Shown here: in pieces, positions 33,441-46,269 of the stretch
How the letters are laid out: each line of letters begins with the position of its first letter
Numbering within the stretch: the stretch's first letter is position 1
Made by a program: the position numbers and the translations under genes
Origin: Homalodisca vitripennis
Lineage: Eukaryota > Arthropoda > Insecta > Hemiptera > Cicadellidae
Length of the DNA: 64,000 bases
Direction: 5' to 3'
Assembly: GCF_021130785.1 (NCBI RefSeq)
Contig: NC_060215.1
Location: 66,964,501-67,028,500, forward strand
The notes under the pieces: model-generated
The model's input: only the letters and a program-made list of their open reading frames with translations
What the model was told of the DNA's origin: nothing
Databases searched by the model: none

Positions 33441-35579
33441 GTAATTGACCTCTCAAAATTATTTCTGCTAAATTTTATCATTACTTTCTATTTGTTTGTA
33501 TTATTTACATAATAATAGTTATTTACATTTGCATAGTGAATACAAATACCAAATTGCGTTGAAAGATACTAATAAGATACTGATCATTTAATAATAAATG
33601 TTGTAATATAAAGTACAAATTTTCATTTATCATTATAAATGAATAGAAAATGTATATTCATACAATATTCATTGAAGGGTAAGACACTTGATTGATTAAA
33701 TTTCTTTGAAACATCAAAATAAATTTAAATTGTTAATTTTAACAAAGTTATTATATAAGAGCAATGTAATCGGCCCTCAAGTAATTCTGTAAAGTGCCAA
33801 GGGTCGATTAGATCGGGTTTTTTTTATATTTATTAATCTTTTACTAATCGTTGACATATGGCATTGTACTTAGTCTCAAATTCGAGCTAAAGAAATGCAG
33901 AACAAAATGTACCAATCAACAGTTTGTTATTACATGGTATTAATTGGTGTACTGCAGCTGATATCTCTAAGGCAATGGCAGTGAGCCTGCCCACATTTGT
34001 AACTTTTGTAAATAGTATAGGCTATTGCATATAGACTTGACTATTTACTGCCTTTTATTTTTATAGGCTCTTTTATTTTGTAATGTAAATTGAAGTAATG
34101 TAAGTAGAATTAATTTTACAAAACCATGTCCTATGAATGATGTTGAAATTGTTTTGTCTCATTGTATAGGCTACATAACAAATCAAAGAAATAAAATCCA
34201 TCTTGATTTAATTTTATACTGTTGGTATAAGCTATTTGCCAAATATAAGAGCCAACTTCCATACGGGTACAGATTTTAGACATTGCGCATTGACTCAAAA
34301 AAATTCAAAACTCAGTTATACTGGTACTTTTGTGAAATTTGATATATTTGTTCCTATTTATATATATTTATAATATAAAAGTTGTATACAAATAAATAAA
34401 TAACATTAATATTAAAATTGCGGTATTTCAAAATTGAAAAAAATTTATTAAGTTACAAATTATTTAGTGAAGTGAACTGTCAATGTTGGCACTGTTGCTG
34501 CCACCCCGTCAAAAGCACTTGGCACTCAAGGGTTTAATTCAACATTGTGGATAATTTAAAGTTTTCTCCCAGTACCTTGACATTCCCGTACATGTAATAA
34601 AGTCAAGTATCATTCAAGTAATTATGATTTTAAAAATATTTTGAACTCTACTCGAGTGAAGTGTATAGAATACAAAATTAAAATTATTCTCTCAGCTGAA
34701 AATAAATATGATATTGGATAAAAATAAAAATTTGTGGAAATGAAAACCCCAATAATAGATATTTATTGTAAACAAACAATTTTTTATAAATCTTATGTTT
34801 TTAAGGCATGATTAAGAATGGTTTCCAATAAAAGAAACTCCTTAGTTGTTAAAGGTAAGAAAAAGGCAACAGTTTATACATGGGAAACTGTTTAGAGACG
34901 TCATAGCTTAGGTATAGGTAGGTTAAAGTAGTTCACTTGAGTGTGTTGTATTGCCGATCGAACCTACTAATAAATCCTCTCACAATAGCCAAGCATATAA
35001 TTTCCATAGCCAAACTTTACATGGTAAAATTGACGCCAGTCTCTTAAAACAATACAATCTTACACCTGGTTCTGCCAGGTTTATTTGCCGTGCACAGAGC
35101 TGCTCCACAGTCAGCTTAAATGTAGCGTGTTTCTTGATCACCATGATCAACTTCATCTTCATTTACCAAACTGCCACTAGAATCCGATTCGTCACGTCAG
35201 ATCATGGTTAATAAATTGACTCCACATCCTAATCACCCTATCATTCCAGAGAAGTTACACACTGCTGAATGCCTAACTCACAACACATCTAGACAAATTC
35301 TAATTTTATAAAACGCCCTTTTCATCTTTGCAAATAATTCATGCCATACCAACCGAACCACTATCAAAATAGAAAATACAAAAATTACAGTAGCAACTTC
35401 AAAAACTAGAAAACAACAATGTCCTGTTTCTAACATCCAGGTAAAACTTCACAATGTGCTTTCGTGAGTTCCTTAGTTGACTGTCAGAATGTAATAGTAA
35501 TTAAACAGCACTTCTGCGGATTTGTATTAGTTTAAAGAAACACTACTAGAGGCCAATGTGTATCATCTTTTACAGCTGA

Positions 35580-35660
35580 ATTGCATTAAATTGAATGAAT
35601 TGATTTATTTCGCAAATATATTTACAATATTTGCAATCTTGACTAAAAAAACTTCATAAT
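35580..35660 (-). repeat. Possible LINE 3' tail
   Basis: On the minus strand, ATATTTGCGAAATAAATCAATTCATTCAA resembles the AATAAA-plus-short-repeat ends of other LINEs in the window. No coding part is attached. Confidence 0.2.
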
Positions 35661-37259
35661 TGACAATTTTTTAAATTACAGAGAGTTATTTGAAACGAAA
35701 AAAAGAAAAGCATTCTCCTCGGGAAATGAGCTTGCTGTATGCCTGAAATATGATGCTTGTGTGCAGACTCGAGTTGCTCATGCTTAAAGAAATTATAGAC
35801 GGAATATAAATTGAGAATGTAAAGAAAAATTTTAAAATGTGTAAATTTAATTTGTAAGTGTTAAAGCGTGATATATTGTTAATTTAAAAGAAGTTTACTA
35901 TAGGATATATAAGCAACAAGGATAAGCAGGATAACCACAGATTACAGTCCGCAGATACAGCAGTTACAATGGGACTGTCATAGTGATAACGAATTGTGAT
36001 GGGAAGGACACCATGTGGGAGCTGCCAGGTGTCATGTAGCAAAGCAGCTGTTTGGCATGTGATAAAACAGGCGTGGCAGTTGAATGGAAAGTGGGGTCTC
36101 CTGTCTTAACACAGACATGGCAGTTACGGGTATAGTAATATTATTGATTGGATTGTTATTTGATTAGTGCTTTGGTGTTGGTCATCTCTAATATGGTTAT
36201 TATGTTATATTATGCATGCAAAACTCCTTGTTAAATTGGTTAAACCACTGGAATGTAAATAAATAAATAGCTTTTCCGTTATCCATTTAAAACTTCCAGT
36301 AGAGTAGAGTTTCAAACATTCTTTCCGCAATGGCATCAATACTCAAAACAACATTGAAAATAACCCACTAAATAAATAAATAAATGATTACAGTTTTTGC
36401 TGATGAAAGTGAATGTATTATTTAATATAATCTTCACAATAGTTGTATTTTTGGAGGGATTTAGCCATTTTAAAATCTACTAAGACAGCACGCAACTTAT
36501 CTGTCACACTTTTTAAATTAACAGGTCCAAGCAACTACAGCAAACTTCTAACAAACCATATAATCGTCAAGAATCACACAATAAACAAACTGATACTGTG
36601 AGCATTGTGGGAATATTTTGCAAGCCGTGTCCTTCCACCACTTTCCTGTTATTCTGTTACAATGAAGTTTCCGTATGAAATCTATGCCTCGAAAGGGAGG
36701 TGCACCCACCAGTTTGAGAACCACTGGTCTACTGAAACCAGTGTGATATAATCTCCATATTGAGAAGTTGCATTCAGGTACTATTGCTAGTAAAACCTGT
36801 GTGATTTCCATATCCCAAATAGTTATTTTATGACTAATCCTAGAGGACTAGAGTTTTTCAACTTAGTCATTCTGTGGGGTGCTAGGCCATTCTAGATCCG
36901 TTCCAGTAGTGCTGGAACCAATTCAGCAGTTATTACTCTCTACATAAAAGGTAATATTTGGCTATTTGTCATCATAAAATTATGATTTTGGTTGTTTTTG
37001 TTAGCAACAATACAATCATATCAAAATACATTATAATATCTTGATATATATAAAAACGTTTTCAACGAACTTCAAGTTTAAAAGTTTGCTATTTATTTTA
37101 GAGTTCCATAAGTACATTAAACAATTGTTTGGTTTGTGAAACGCCTATATTATATTGTGCTGTTGTACTAAATATTGTAAAGTTAGTAAAATAATACTAG
37201 AAATTACAGATTTATAAATTTATTACTAAACAATAGACAAGCATAGATTTGATAGCAAG

Positions 37260-37900
37260 ACATATTAAGGGGTCAGTTTATTCATTAACAAGTTGTTTGA
37301 ATTATATGAATAAAATGCTATTTATAGTTATAATTGATTTAAAAAATATTCTTCTTGTGCTTCTTTGAGGTTCAAACAAAATGAGTCACAAGGTGATAAG
37401 TCTGGGCTATAAGGTGGATGTTCCAATGTTTTCCATTCTAATGCAATCAGTTTGCCTCATGGAATAAGTTTCATGTGGTATGGCATTGTTGTGTATAACA
37501 ATGTCACTTTCGGCCAACTACTGTTTCTTATTCCTTCAAAATGATTATTTTGCGGCATCCAGTACACTATCTTGTACGTTGTGATTTTAATGAGAGTTTT
37601 GCACCAATTTTCCTCATTGAGATTTTCGACTGCCTCAATATTCATCTCGGTAACATCATGGCTCTCTTTCTCAAGCTTGTCACACCCTTTAAACAATTAT
37701 TTGTGCCAAACTCTCAGGTTCTTTACAGGGTATTGTCCTCAAACTATGCCCGTAATCGCTGCGACAGTTTTGGTTGGGCTCACTCTTTCATCACCAAGCC
37801 AAAATCTTGATTATAGCCTCTGCTCCATAGAGACATGCACTTCCTGTTTACTCATGATTTGTTTTTATACTAAAGTGATCTAAGAGAGTTGCAGTATCCT
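37260..37900 (-). pseudogene. Decayed Tc1/mariner-superfamily transposase
   Basis: Minus strand. Near 37370-37430 it reads LEHPPYSPDLSPCDSFCL, the third-aspartate motif (PPYSPDLxPxDxxLF) of mariner-like transposases. Upstream, in the correct order, are GDERVSPTKTVAAI and NSSWPKVTLLYTTMPYH, the latter replacing the second-aspartate DNARPH region and so having lost that residue. Several stops and shifts. It lies antisense within the first long SLC19A intron. Confidence 0.5.
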
Positions 37901-38588
37901 TACCCAGCAGGGATCACTTCTGGCTGGTTTATACCTACCAGTTGAACCCACCACTGGGCGCAGCAAAAACCGATGTGCCACTTCAATCTGGGCAACCTTA
38001 TAGATGTCCAGTAGCGGCACATCACTAACCGCAAATGTAGAGATTCTGGGGTTCATGGGCAATTCAATAGGTCTAGTCTACTGTGGGAGATGACTGTTGG
38101 AGTTGGTGGGGTTTGTTCCCTAATTTCAGAGGTTCAGAGAACAAAAAAATATGAAAAAAGAGAATTGCAGTAGGTTCCTCTCCCTCTCTAACAAATCGGG
38201 CTACCTGCACATAAAATAATTGTAGGTCAATGACTCCTTTGGCATTTTTGAGATAACCAGTCTTGGTTATATTTGACACACTGCGGTATGTAGGAAATTT
38301 GGTTCCAGGTAGCACCAGTCTTTCTAACTGTCCGTGTGTATGAAACAAGTAATATTTAAGAAGTTTGAAGTTTATATATCCATGTTACTATAATGCAGCC
38401 TACGGATTTTTGCTGTGTGTGTGACTTCATCACTACCACTTATCTTCTAAGTTAATAGACATCTATAATAAGCAAAGTACCAAAGTGAATTTGTTTTTAA
38501 GTTGATACTACATTGTACAACCATTGTATAAACTGAACTTTTTTTAGAAATTCTATATAACTTTTAATATTTCAATGTTGTTTTCTAG

Positions 38589-38759
38589 GTGAACCAAGAA
38601 GTGTATCCAATTGCCACATATATTGGTTTAATCCAGATTGTCTTCGTGTTTCTTCTGACAGACTTCCTGTGTTATAAACCAGTTATTGTCATGAACGCTC
38701 TAAGTGGTGTAATATCTCAAGGCATTCTCATATGGGGGAGAGGACTGCGAGCTATGCAG
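38589..38759 (+). CDS. SLC19A: SLC19A coding exon 2 (TM2-TM3)
   Basis: 57 codons, phase 0 at both ends, from VNQEVYPIATYIGLIQIVFV through FLLTDFLCYKPVIVMNALSG to GRGLRAMQ. VYPxxTY, LLTDxxxYKPVI and G.G...MQ are invariant landmarks of SLC19 carriers. The acceptor is TTTTCTAG and the donor GCAG/GTATAG. Confidence 0.9.
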
Positions 38760-38779
38760 GTATAGTTTTAGTCACTATC

Positions 38780-41700
38780 ACTAAATGGTTGGGTTACTTG
38801 CAAATTGTAAACCTGAGTGATTCCGAAAATAGGAATTAGAAGATTTTACTGGACAAGTAATTACCACAGTTGTAATTCATACACTTAAACAGATGTCCAT
38901 ATAGTCTATACTTAGAAATACAAGAACATGTGTAAGCTGAAATATCTCATATATAATTATGGCAATCTATCACAAATATACTCATACAGGAATATTTATA
39001 ACTATACACATATAGATTATTCTATTATTTATGTGTTGTTACATTATATACAGATGATCTACAATAATGATTAGTTATAAAGATTAGTTATTTTAAACTA
39101 TCTTAAGAACAGTGCAATGAAGGACACAAACTTGTATAAAGAAATTGTTAGTTTATTGTGAGAGCTCAAACAGTTTGAACAATTTTCACTTTTGAATATA
39201 TAGAAATTTGATGCAACAAATTTATAAGACAATAAACAATATTGTAAAATACTTACTTTATTTAACAAAACTAAAAGTTATTAAAATGAAATCCCCTTTT
39301 CAGAGGGCTTTAATTAAAATAAAACTAACTGAAAAATAAAATATTAAAATTCTAAAATAATCAAGCTAAAACTATTACCATCTTATATACTGGACCAATA
39401 TTTAAAATAAATAAATCACTACGCTGTAATAAAAAAAAGTATAAATGAAATTATAATTCAAAATGAAGAAAATTATCTGATTTTCAAAAATATGTACATT
39501 TTTACCTTTAACTCTGTCAATATTACTCCATAAAATATCTGTCTTTGAATTTAAAAAAATGAACTAGCCATTTATTGAAATCTGGAAATAGAACAAAAGC
39601 TAATTAAATGTGTGCATACCAAAGTTTTAAAGTAAAATCTTACCTAAAATGTTTGAAACTTGTATTTGCACAATATTGCTCATGGTCCTGCAGTTTAATT
39701 AACCATGACTTCACAATACCCAAATAAAACTAAACGTAAGCAATCCCAGCAAATTTTCAACAAACCATCCCCCTCCCCTTGCAATTCTATTTACACATGG
39801 TATTCTAGCAGAGCTCGCATAAACAGTTCCCAATGCGCAGACAAGACCATGCTACTTCAACTAACAGTGTATGTGCCAGCAGTTGGATTAAGAAAGTTGA
39901 ACATTTTCCCTATTAGTTCCAGTTCACCTCCTCTTGGTGAAGCATCTGGAATATAAAGCTGTCACATTTGGCTCCTGGAATCTAGAGTCATGTTTGAAGA
40001 GATTTTTTTTAATCGGTGACAAAGAAGCTTAAAACAAACTTTTTACATTTTTCCTACACAAAGACAACTAGACTTAGACTACAAAATATAAAAAAATAGT
40101 GTAATCTAGGTGAAGTCACATTCTCGTCTCCTCAGGTGCATAATTGAATGCACTACAATTGTTCCGACATTAAGATGAAGGTGAAATGAGCTAAACTTAA
40201 CATTCACATTAAATAAACCCTTCCTGCCATGTTTTGAATATTGTTTACAATCCTAAAATAATAATGAATAACTCCATTTTACTTTTTAATTTACATTCTT
40301 TTTTGTTTCAGAATAATATTATAATTGGTATAACTTTACAATAATATTGTTAGTAAAAACAATTTTTCAATAAGTAAAAATACAAGTAGTGTATAAAATA
40401 CAAATGTGTGTTTTATTTATAGTGTCAATCTCTTCATCAGTTATGTGGGAAACTGAAAGAATCAGTCCTCCTCAAGAAAGTCTCTCCTTAAGAAATGCTG
40501 ACCCAGTTAATTAGAGTCAAAGGGATTAAAAAGTTTCTAAGATCTATATAATTTGTTTAGTTTAATTTGTATTATTGTTTGGTGTTTGAATGACGCATTA
40601 TGTACTTTGAGCATAAATTTGTTGCAATAAATTCAATAAAATTAATAATCTACAGAAAATATTTCACTTCACTAGCTAGATATGCAATCGGTTAAACAAA
40701 TATAAAAACTTAAATCACTGTTGCTGATAGTTATAATAAACAACATACCAATATAATTTAACTCTGACTTTTCCAACTATGTAACTAAGTATGAACGTAA
40801 AGTTGGTTATCTTTATAACAGAAATGTTTTAAATCATTGACAAACAAAGATAGCAGGACAATATCATCCTCGTTTTCTTACCCTGGCTGATATGAATGAA
40901 ATAAATTTTCTGTTGAAAAAACTTTAAATTTATGGTTGACTAGAATTTAGAATGGCAATAACAGTATTTATAATCAGCATTTTTGAGGAGCCTGTGCTAT
41001 CCATATTCTTGTATAACAATTCAATAAATAATTCAATTGGTTATTAACATATGAATGAAATAAACATCAGTCTGTCTTATTTACATACTTAATTCCAAAT
41101 TGGTGACACAGTCTAAACTATAATCATAGATGAAGTTCTGATAGCAATAAAGCCAGAATAAATAAATCTACTTGGCTTGACTGTGTGCAAGTTTTTTTGT
41201 TAGTTTAGATGTTGCTTAAATTAGCAAAAGGGTTCAAAACATTAATTTTAGGCAATAAGAAGGGCAGATCTCAGTGTCTTGCAAAGTAAGCAGCCCAACA
41301 TTGGAGACTAAAAAATGAGTTCACTCAATTTCCTTTAGATAAATAGTTTCTTCTTGCATTATAAATTGTTGAGTTTACAAAGAGTTTGTCAGCTAGAAGC
41401 CAAACAGTATTTTACTAAAAAGAATAGTTTTAATAAATCATTTTCCAACATATCTCCAGCAAGTCATCAAGTAGACATTTTCTGAAGATTTATTAAATTA
41501 CAAGATTAAATTTAAAAAAAAGATCAATATAGTAGAATTATTCTGTATTGTAATATGTCTTGTCATTAGCTTTAACTCTTTAATTTGGAGTATATGTTCA
41601 TTTATTTCTACTGTTAACAAGACTAAAATATCTATAATAGGTTTGGGTTTATCAGAATACCGTACCGAGCACATAATTAGCTGGATGTATTGATCAATTA

Positions 41701-41840
41701 CTTATTAAATTGACCATGCACAATCTTCTTTAATGAATTCAGTGAATTAAAAATTTAAAATTCATTACAGTGCACACTTTTTTCCAAAATAGAGTCTCCT
41801 AGTGTTTGATTTTAACACATTTAAAATATAAACATGTATT
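38780..41840. other. SLC19A intron DNA with few recognisable features
   Basis: 39960-40235 contains CTCCTGGAATCTAGAGTCAT and AGCTAAACTTAACATTCACA. These are relatives of the repeat copied at 61166 and 61468, the first in inverted orientation. No genes were seen. Confidence 0.35.
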
Positions 41841-41845
41841 GTGGT

Positions 41846-42051
41846 CTTAATTTAAAAACAAACATTCCAATAATGTAATTTTTATTTGTGTTAAGCCTTT
41901 GTTTTCACAGAAAACATCATCAGATCGAAAACTAAATTAAAGTGGTTACAATTTTAATTTCATTTGTGGGTCTGTTGATATGTTATTTTAAAAACAAAAA
42001 ACTTAACACAAATAAAACTTTTATTATTGGAATGTTTGTTTTTAAATTAAG
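41846..42051. repeat. Foldback (hairpin) element with 50-bp arms
   Basis: The left arm is 41846-41895 and the right arm 42002-42051. Both arms, in inverse orientation, start CTTAATTTAAAAACAAACAT and end TTTTATTTGTGTTAAG, differing at only a few central bases. The 106-base spacer has no coding content. This is a small MITE or a long snap-back hairpin in an intron. Confidence 0.7.
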
Positions 42052-42194
42052 TACAGAAATACAATAAGAACGAAGCTTCTACAATGTACATATGTATTGT
42101 GTTGTACATATTAAAGGTTACAGGTCAATTGAAACTTTAATGAAGAAAAACATTAACCTATATAGAAATAGATTTCTCACAATAAAATTTTTTT

Positions 42195-42425
42195 TATAAA
42201 AGGAGAGACCGATCTCCTTTTAAGCCTTATTCTGTCCGTCCTCATGGGCCACTGGCCTGTGCGAGGATCTTATCAAACAGAATAAGAAGGAGAGTCGATA
42301 CAGTACGAGGTTGATGGTACTGATAAAAAGTGCAACGGTCACAGACAGGATTTGAACCTGCGCTATCAATAACTCAAACTCAAAGTCCAACGACTTAGAC
42401 TGCTCGGCCATCGGAACTCCCGATG
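42195..42425 (-). repeat. tRNA (Leu/Ser-like)-derived SINE
   Basis: On the minus strand the head reads CCGATGGCCGAGCAGTCTAA (box A at about 42395-42417), with box B GGTTCAAATCC at 42348-42358. An extended variable-arm-like insert between them is typical of class II tRNAs. About 150 bases of unrelated body follow, ending in a small hairpin (GGAGA/TCTCC, 42202-42222). The acceptor stem does not pair, so it is a SINE and not a tRNA gene. Confidence 0.65.
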
Positions 42426-42454
42426 TAATAATTCATTAATATTAAATTCCCGAT

Positions 42455-42665
42455 TTAATAATTAATATTAAATATAAATTATAATCCATTAGAATTAAAA
42501 ACAAATAATTTATTTAACAATTAATCAGCATTGAGACACTTAAAAATTTAAGTTTCTGATGTAAAACAGTTTTAATATGGGACAAGTTCCTGTTTATAAC
42601 ACAGTTTTAACTTTAGCCTCACATTAAAAGCAGAGCTTCAGATGCACCACCGGCAGCTAAGCTAT
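42455..42665 (+). repeat. Dispersed repeat family X, copy 3
   Basis: It shares AAATATAAATTATAA, TTAACAATTAATCAGCATTG, GACAAGTTCCTGTTTATAAC and ACACAGTTTTAACTTTAGCC with 29690-29960. It starts directly beside the SINE at 42195-42425. Confidence 0.5.
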
Positions 42666-42789
42666 GTGCTCTTGTTTAGTTTGAGAGAAAGCAATAAAGT
42701 TAAACAGTTGAATCCAGAGGTAGAAGGACAGGTTGTACATGAGATAGAAGAGTGTTTTAATGAAGATAAGTGCCAACTTACCAATGTTG

Positions 42790-43420
42790 ATATAGCCTAT
42801 TCCCTCGCTTCATTGAAGGGGGGGGGGACTTCCAGCTCTTCCAGGGCTACAGTAGGATCCATGGAAAAAGGGGTCACCACTTGTAATACCTTTATGTTGT
42901 TGCTGGCATCAAGGTAGGACACAGGAGCCATCTGTCCATTGCACACGAGGGGAGTTCTGTGCGGCACTACTTCGGCAACCGCATTCACAAAGACCATCAG
43001 GATACGGGGCGACACTTCTATTACAAATGAGTATGAGACATAGGGCATTGAGACCCAGAACAGCACTACTCTGTCAGCGAGTACAAGAAAGGGGGCATCG
43101 AATCCCAAGACATGACTTCTTCAACCGTTAACAAAGGGCTACTAGGCCTTTGTGAGTGACTGCGACCATAGCATGTGATTCTCAAATCGTCTCTGATGGT
43201 ACAATTTCTAACGAGTACAAGAAAAGAGGACATCAAGACCCAAGACGGGCACTACTTTGCCAAAGAGAAAATAAAGTGCGAGACTTTGTGAGTGACTGCT
43301 ATCGGACCACATCTCCAGAACGTATCCAATGGTACGAGTAACTGCTCGGGTGTTTAAAGGACACTCCTGGACGGCGGACAGATAGACAGATGGGTCCACG
43401 TGATGAGTTCACCAATGAGA
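42790..43420. repeat. Degenerate tandem-repeat patch, G+C-richer
   Basis: GAGTA(C/T)(A/G)AGA(A/C)A..GGGCAT and CCCA(A/G)(A/G)AC..CACTACT recur at about 43026, 43078 and 43213. (G)n at 42819-42828. Frames of about 100 codons are open on the minus strand (42797-43108) without family resemblance. It is probably part of an unidentified mobile element. Confidence 0.35.
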
Positions 43421-44015
43421 TTCGGACGTTAGATTAGACGATAGGTCCATTGGCCACTGGATTAGCTCACCAGTTATTGATTTTGCCCTTAACTATTTCA
43501 AAGATAGCAAGGAGTCTTATACTGAATATTAAAATAACCTTTTCTACTCGTTATATTGTAAATATTATACAGCCCTTTTAAGCAGGTGTTCATTGAACAA
43601 GTGAACAATTTCCCCTCCTGTTGGCAACATTGGTGGTAATAATGTGAGTTTGGCATTCTTTCTGTTCTCCAGTCAAAACTTGATGGTAGTGTCTGTTAAG
43701 ACACTGCGTTACACATCTGATTTTGAAATGATATCAATAGAGCAATGTGGAAATAAAAAATTGTGTGTTTTTTCTTGAAAAATGTCAATTTGATATCTTT
43801 GAGTAAACAAACAGATTTAGTGAAAAAAAGGATGTATTGTACAAATGGTATGTGTTTTTATGAAAATTGTACTAACATTTAAGAAAACGTGACAATCCAA
43901 CTGCTTGAGCTTTTGAAAAATAGATTCCAGGAGTGTAGTGAACTGTTGTGGAACATCTGTAGAAGGGGGCGTACTTTGAAGGAAAATAAGGTAAAATCAC
44001 GTTGCATATTTGATG

Positions 44016-45240
44016 AATAATGATGAATAATGATATTTATTCCGTAAGTACATACAAATTAGAAATACATTTTCGTCTCGGAATTCCACTAACCATCATT
44101 ATCCAGTATCGATGGTTAGGCAACAAAAATTAAAAACTAATTATTCAGTCTACCTCAAGTTGACACATAATATCTTCGGGCTTGTGCACATAGATAAATA
44201 TAATAAATAATGTAAATAACTGTTGTATAATAAATAATAATAATAATACATAATAAATAATGTAAATAAATGTTGTATAATGAAAAAATTAATTAATTAA
44301 ATATAATTAACAACACATATATAAAATCAACAAATCTAAACAACAATAACAAAACTTAACAAATTGTACAACAAAACTTTAACCAGTTACCAATTTATTT
44401 ATATTAAAACATGTAAACTGTAACTCTCTATGACAAACAATGTAAATAAATGTTCTATTATAAATAATGTAATGTTGCATAATAAACAAATATATTAATT
44501 GAATATAGTTAACAACACATATAGAAATATCAACAAATCCAAATAACAATAACAAAACTTAACAAAATATATAACAAATCTTTAACCAGTTATCAATTTT
44601 TTTTAAGAGTTTAAAGAAAAGAAACCAAAATAAAAAAGAGTTCTAACTTAATACCTTTGTCAACTGCATAATTTCCTCATCCAGCAAAAGCCAGCTTTTT
44701 AGGGTTTTTTTAAATATGTTTAAAGATTTAATTCTTTTAATTTTTTCGGGAATTAGATTAAAGATTTGTGGTCCAATAAATACAAAAGATCTTAGTAAAA
44801 TACTTTTTAAGACCTTTGGCTTTCTGAGTAAGTTGGATGATTTACTTCTTGTGTTATATTTATGGTGTACCTGTTCAGTTTGGTTGTTTCCACTTCTCGT
44901 ATAAAATATTTGCAATACTTTAAACATATAGAGGTGCTGGACAGGCAATATCTTAAGCTGTACAAACAGTGGAAAAGAAGATTCCAGCTTTTTCTTACAT
45001 AAAATTATTCTAATTTATGTAAGAAATTTACAAGAATAATGTGGTACTGCCGTTCTTGTGTTCAAGTCACCACTTTCGTGATGGTCACATAGTGTCATGA
45101 GCCGTGAGCGAAGCAGTTTGACACTGATGTGGGAAGTTGTAAGTCCGATATGATCTGTAATACCAAGCATCGACCTATCATTTGCAATAAATTTTATGTA
45201 ATTTAGCGATTTCAAATACGATTTTATGTTACCTCTTGTT
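44016..45240 (-). pseudogene. LINE 3' fragment (reverse transcriptase C-terminus and 3' UTR)
   Basis: Minus strand 44643-44948 encodes LPVQHLYMFKVLQIFYTRSG, then HHKYNTRSKSSNLLRKPKVL and FIGPQIFNLIPEKIKRIKSL with KSWLL. These are the typical C-terminal blocks of CR1/Jockey-type LINE proteins. A long AT-rich 3' UTR runs down to an AATAAATATCATTATTCATC tail with a repeated ATTATTCATC at about 44016-44045. The 5' part is truncated near 45240. The element lies antisense in SLC19A intron 2. Confidence 0.65.
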
Positions 45241-45515
45241 TGAGGTTAAATTAAAAAAGAAAGTAATTTTATTTAAATCTTGATTTGGATAAGCCAGTGC
45301 TTTGAGTTGCTCTCTTGATATTCATGTCTTCAGACTATGAAACTATGGTAAAATCTAAATAAAATGGACCATTTTCCCTATTACTCTATGTTATATGCAT
45401 ATCTTTTAGTACATTGCAAACAGTTCGTATTTGGATGGTATTGTTAGTAAGTTTTACAAATATATTTATATCGTTTGACCGTTTCTTAATAACTAATGGA
45501 AAGTTGAATTTATAG

Positions 45516-45729
45516 GTCATGGAAATATTTTATGCAACAATGACAGCTTGTGAAGTGGCATATTATACGTACATTTATGCAAAAGTTGACAAGAACCATT
45601 ACCAGACAGTGACTAGTCACATGAGAGCTGCAGCTCTGACAGGTCGCTTCACTTCTGCTACTACTTCCCAGATTATGCTGTCTCTCGGCATCCTCACAAT
45701 TGCTGACTTAAACCATCTCACATTTGTTG
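45516..45729 (+). CDS. SLC19A: SLC19A coding exon 3 (TM4-TM5)
   Basis: 71 codons plus one base (donor phase 1). VMEIFYATMTACEVAYYTYI then YAKVDKNHYQTVTSHMRAAA then LTGRFTSATTSQIMLSLGIL. (T/A)E(V/I)AYY.YIY..V is the best conserved block of the family and lies in TM4. The acceptor is TTATAG and the donor GTTG/GTAAGA. Confidence 0.9.
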
Positions 45730-46194
45730 GTAAGATTTATTATTCTAGGTCATATTTTTTCATACATGTACTAAAATGTTGGTTTACTTATTACTTCATA
45801 CATTCATAACAAATCTTCAATTAATGTAAGTCGCAAATGTTTTAATCATCTGATCTATTTATGATAATGGAATATATATATATATTTATTCTAAGAGCTC
45901 GTATATATTTATATTTCAGAATTAAATTTAGATATACCAACATACAAAGTATTCAAGTCATGGAGTGCTCATGAGTACAAATTAAGCAAAACCTTTATTT
46001 ATTTGTAAAAAATTAACTGTTAGTATAAGGAATTAATGTTCTTCACTCATGTACAATGCAAAAGTAGACACTAAATACAATGGTTTTTATAAAATCTTTA
46101 TGTACTACTTTAATATAAGTTTTCCATTGATAAAGACTAGAGCATATTTAAGTAAAGGCAAATGGAAAAATTATTACTAACAACTGACTCCTCC

Positions 46195-46262
46195 CCTACA
46201 CATACACATATGTGTGTGTGCGTGCGTGCGTGTGTGTGTGTGTGTGTGTGCGTGTGTGCAGG
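46195..46262. repeat. (CA)n/(TG)n microsatellite
   Basis: ACACATACACATATG followed by about 25 mostly TG dinucleotides interrupted by CG variants. Confidence 0.9.
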
Positions 46263-46269
46263 GCGTTTG

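Larger units (their letters stand above)
33441..38588 (+). other. SLC19A intron (5.1 kb)
   Basis: The intron holds a decayed Tc1/mariner-type transposase (37260-37900, minus), a hAT-like terminus (36711-36726) and an unassigned open stretch at 34951-35211. The remainder is AT-rich with no recognised repeat. Confidence 0.7.

Noticed and set aside
33795..34532. Possible piggyBac-like ends (TTAAACCCTTGAGTGCC on the minus strand at 34532, AGTGCCAAGGG near 33795)
   Set aside because: Only one side has TTAA, the inverted match is short and imperfect, and no transposase lies between.
34951..35211. 86-codon + frame with a hydrophobic stretch
   Set aside because: No splice-site support, no family resemblance, and an overlapping minus frame of similar quality.
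37541..37883. Two + strand frames of about 90-100 codons
   Set aside because: They are shadows of the decayed minus-strand transposase.
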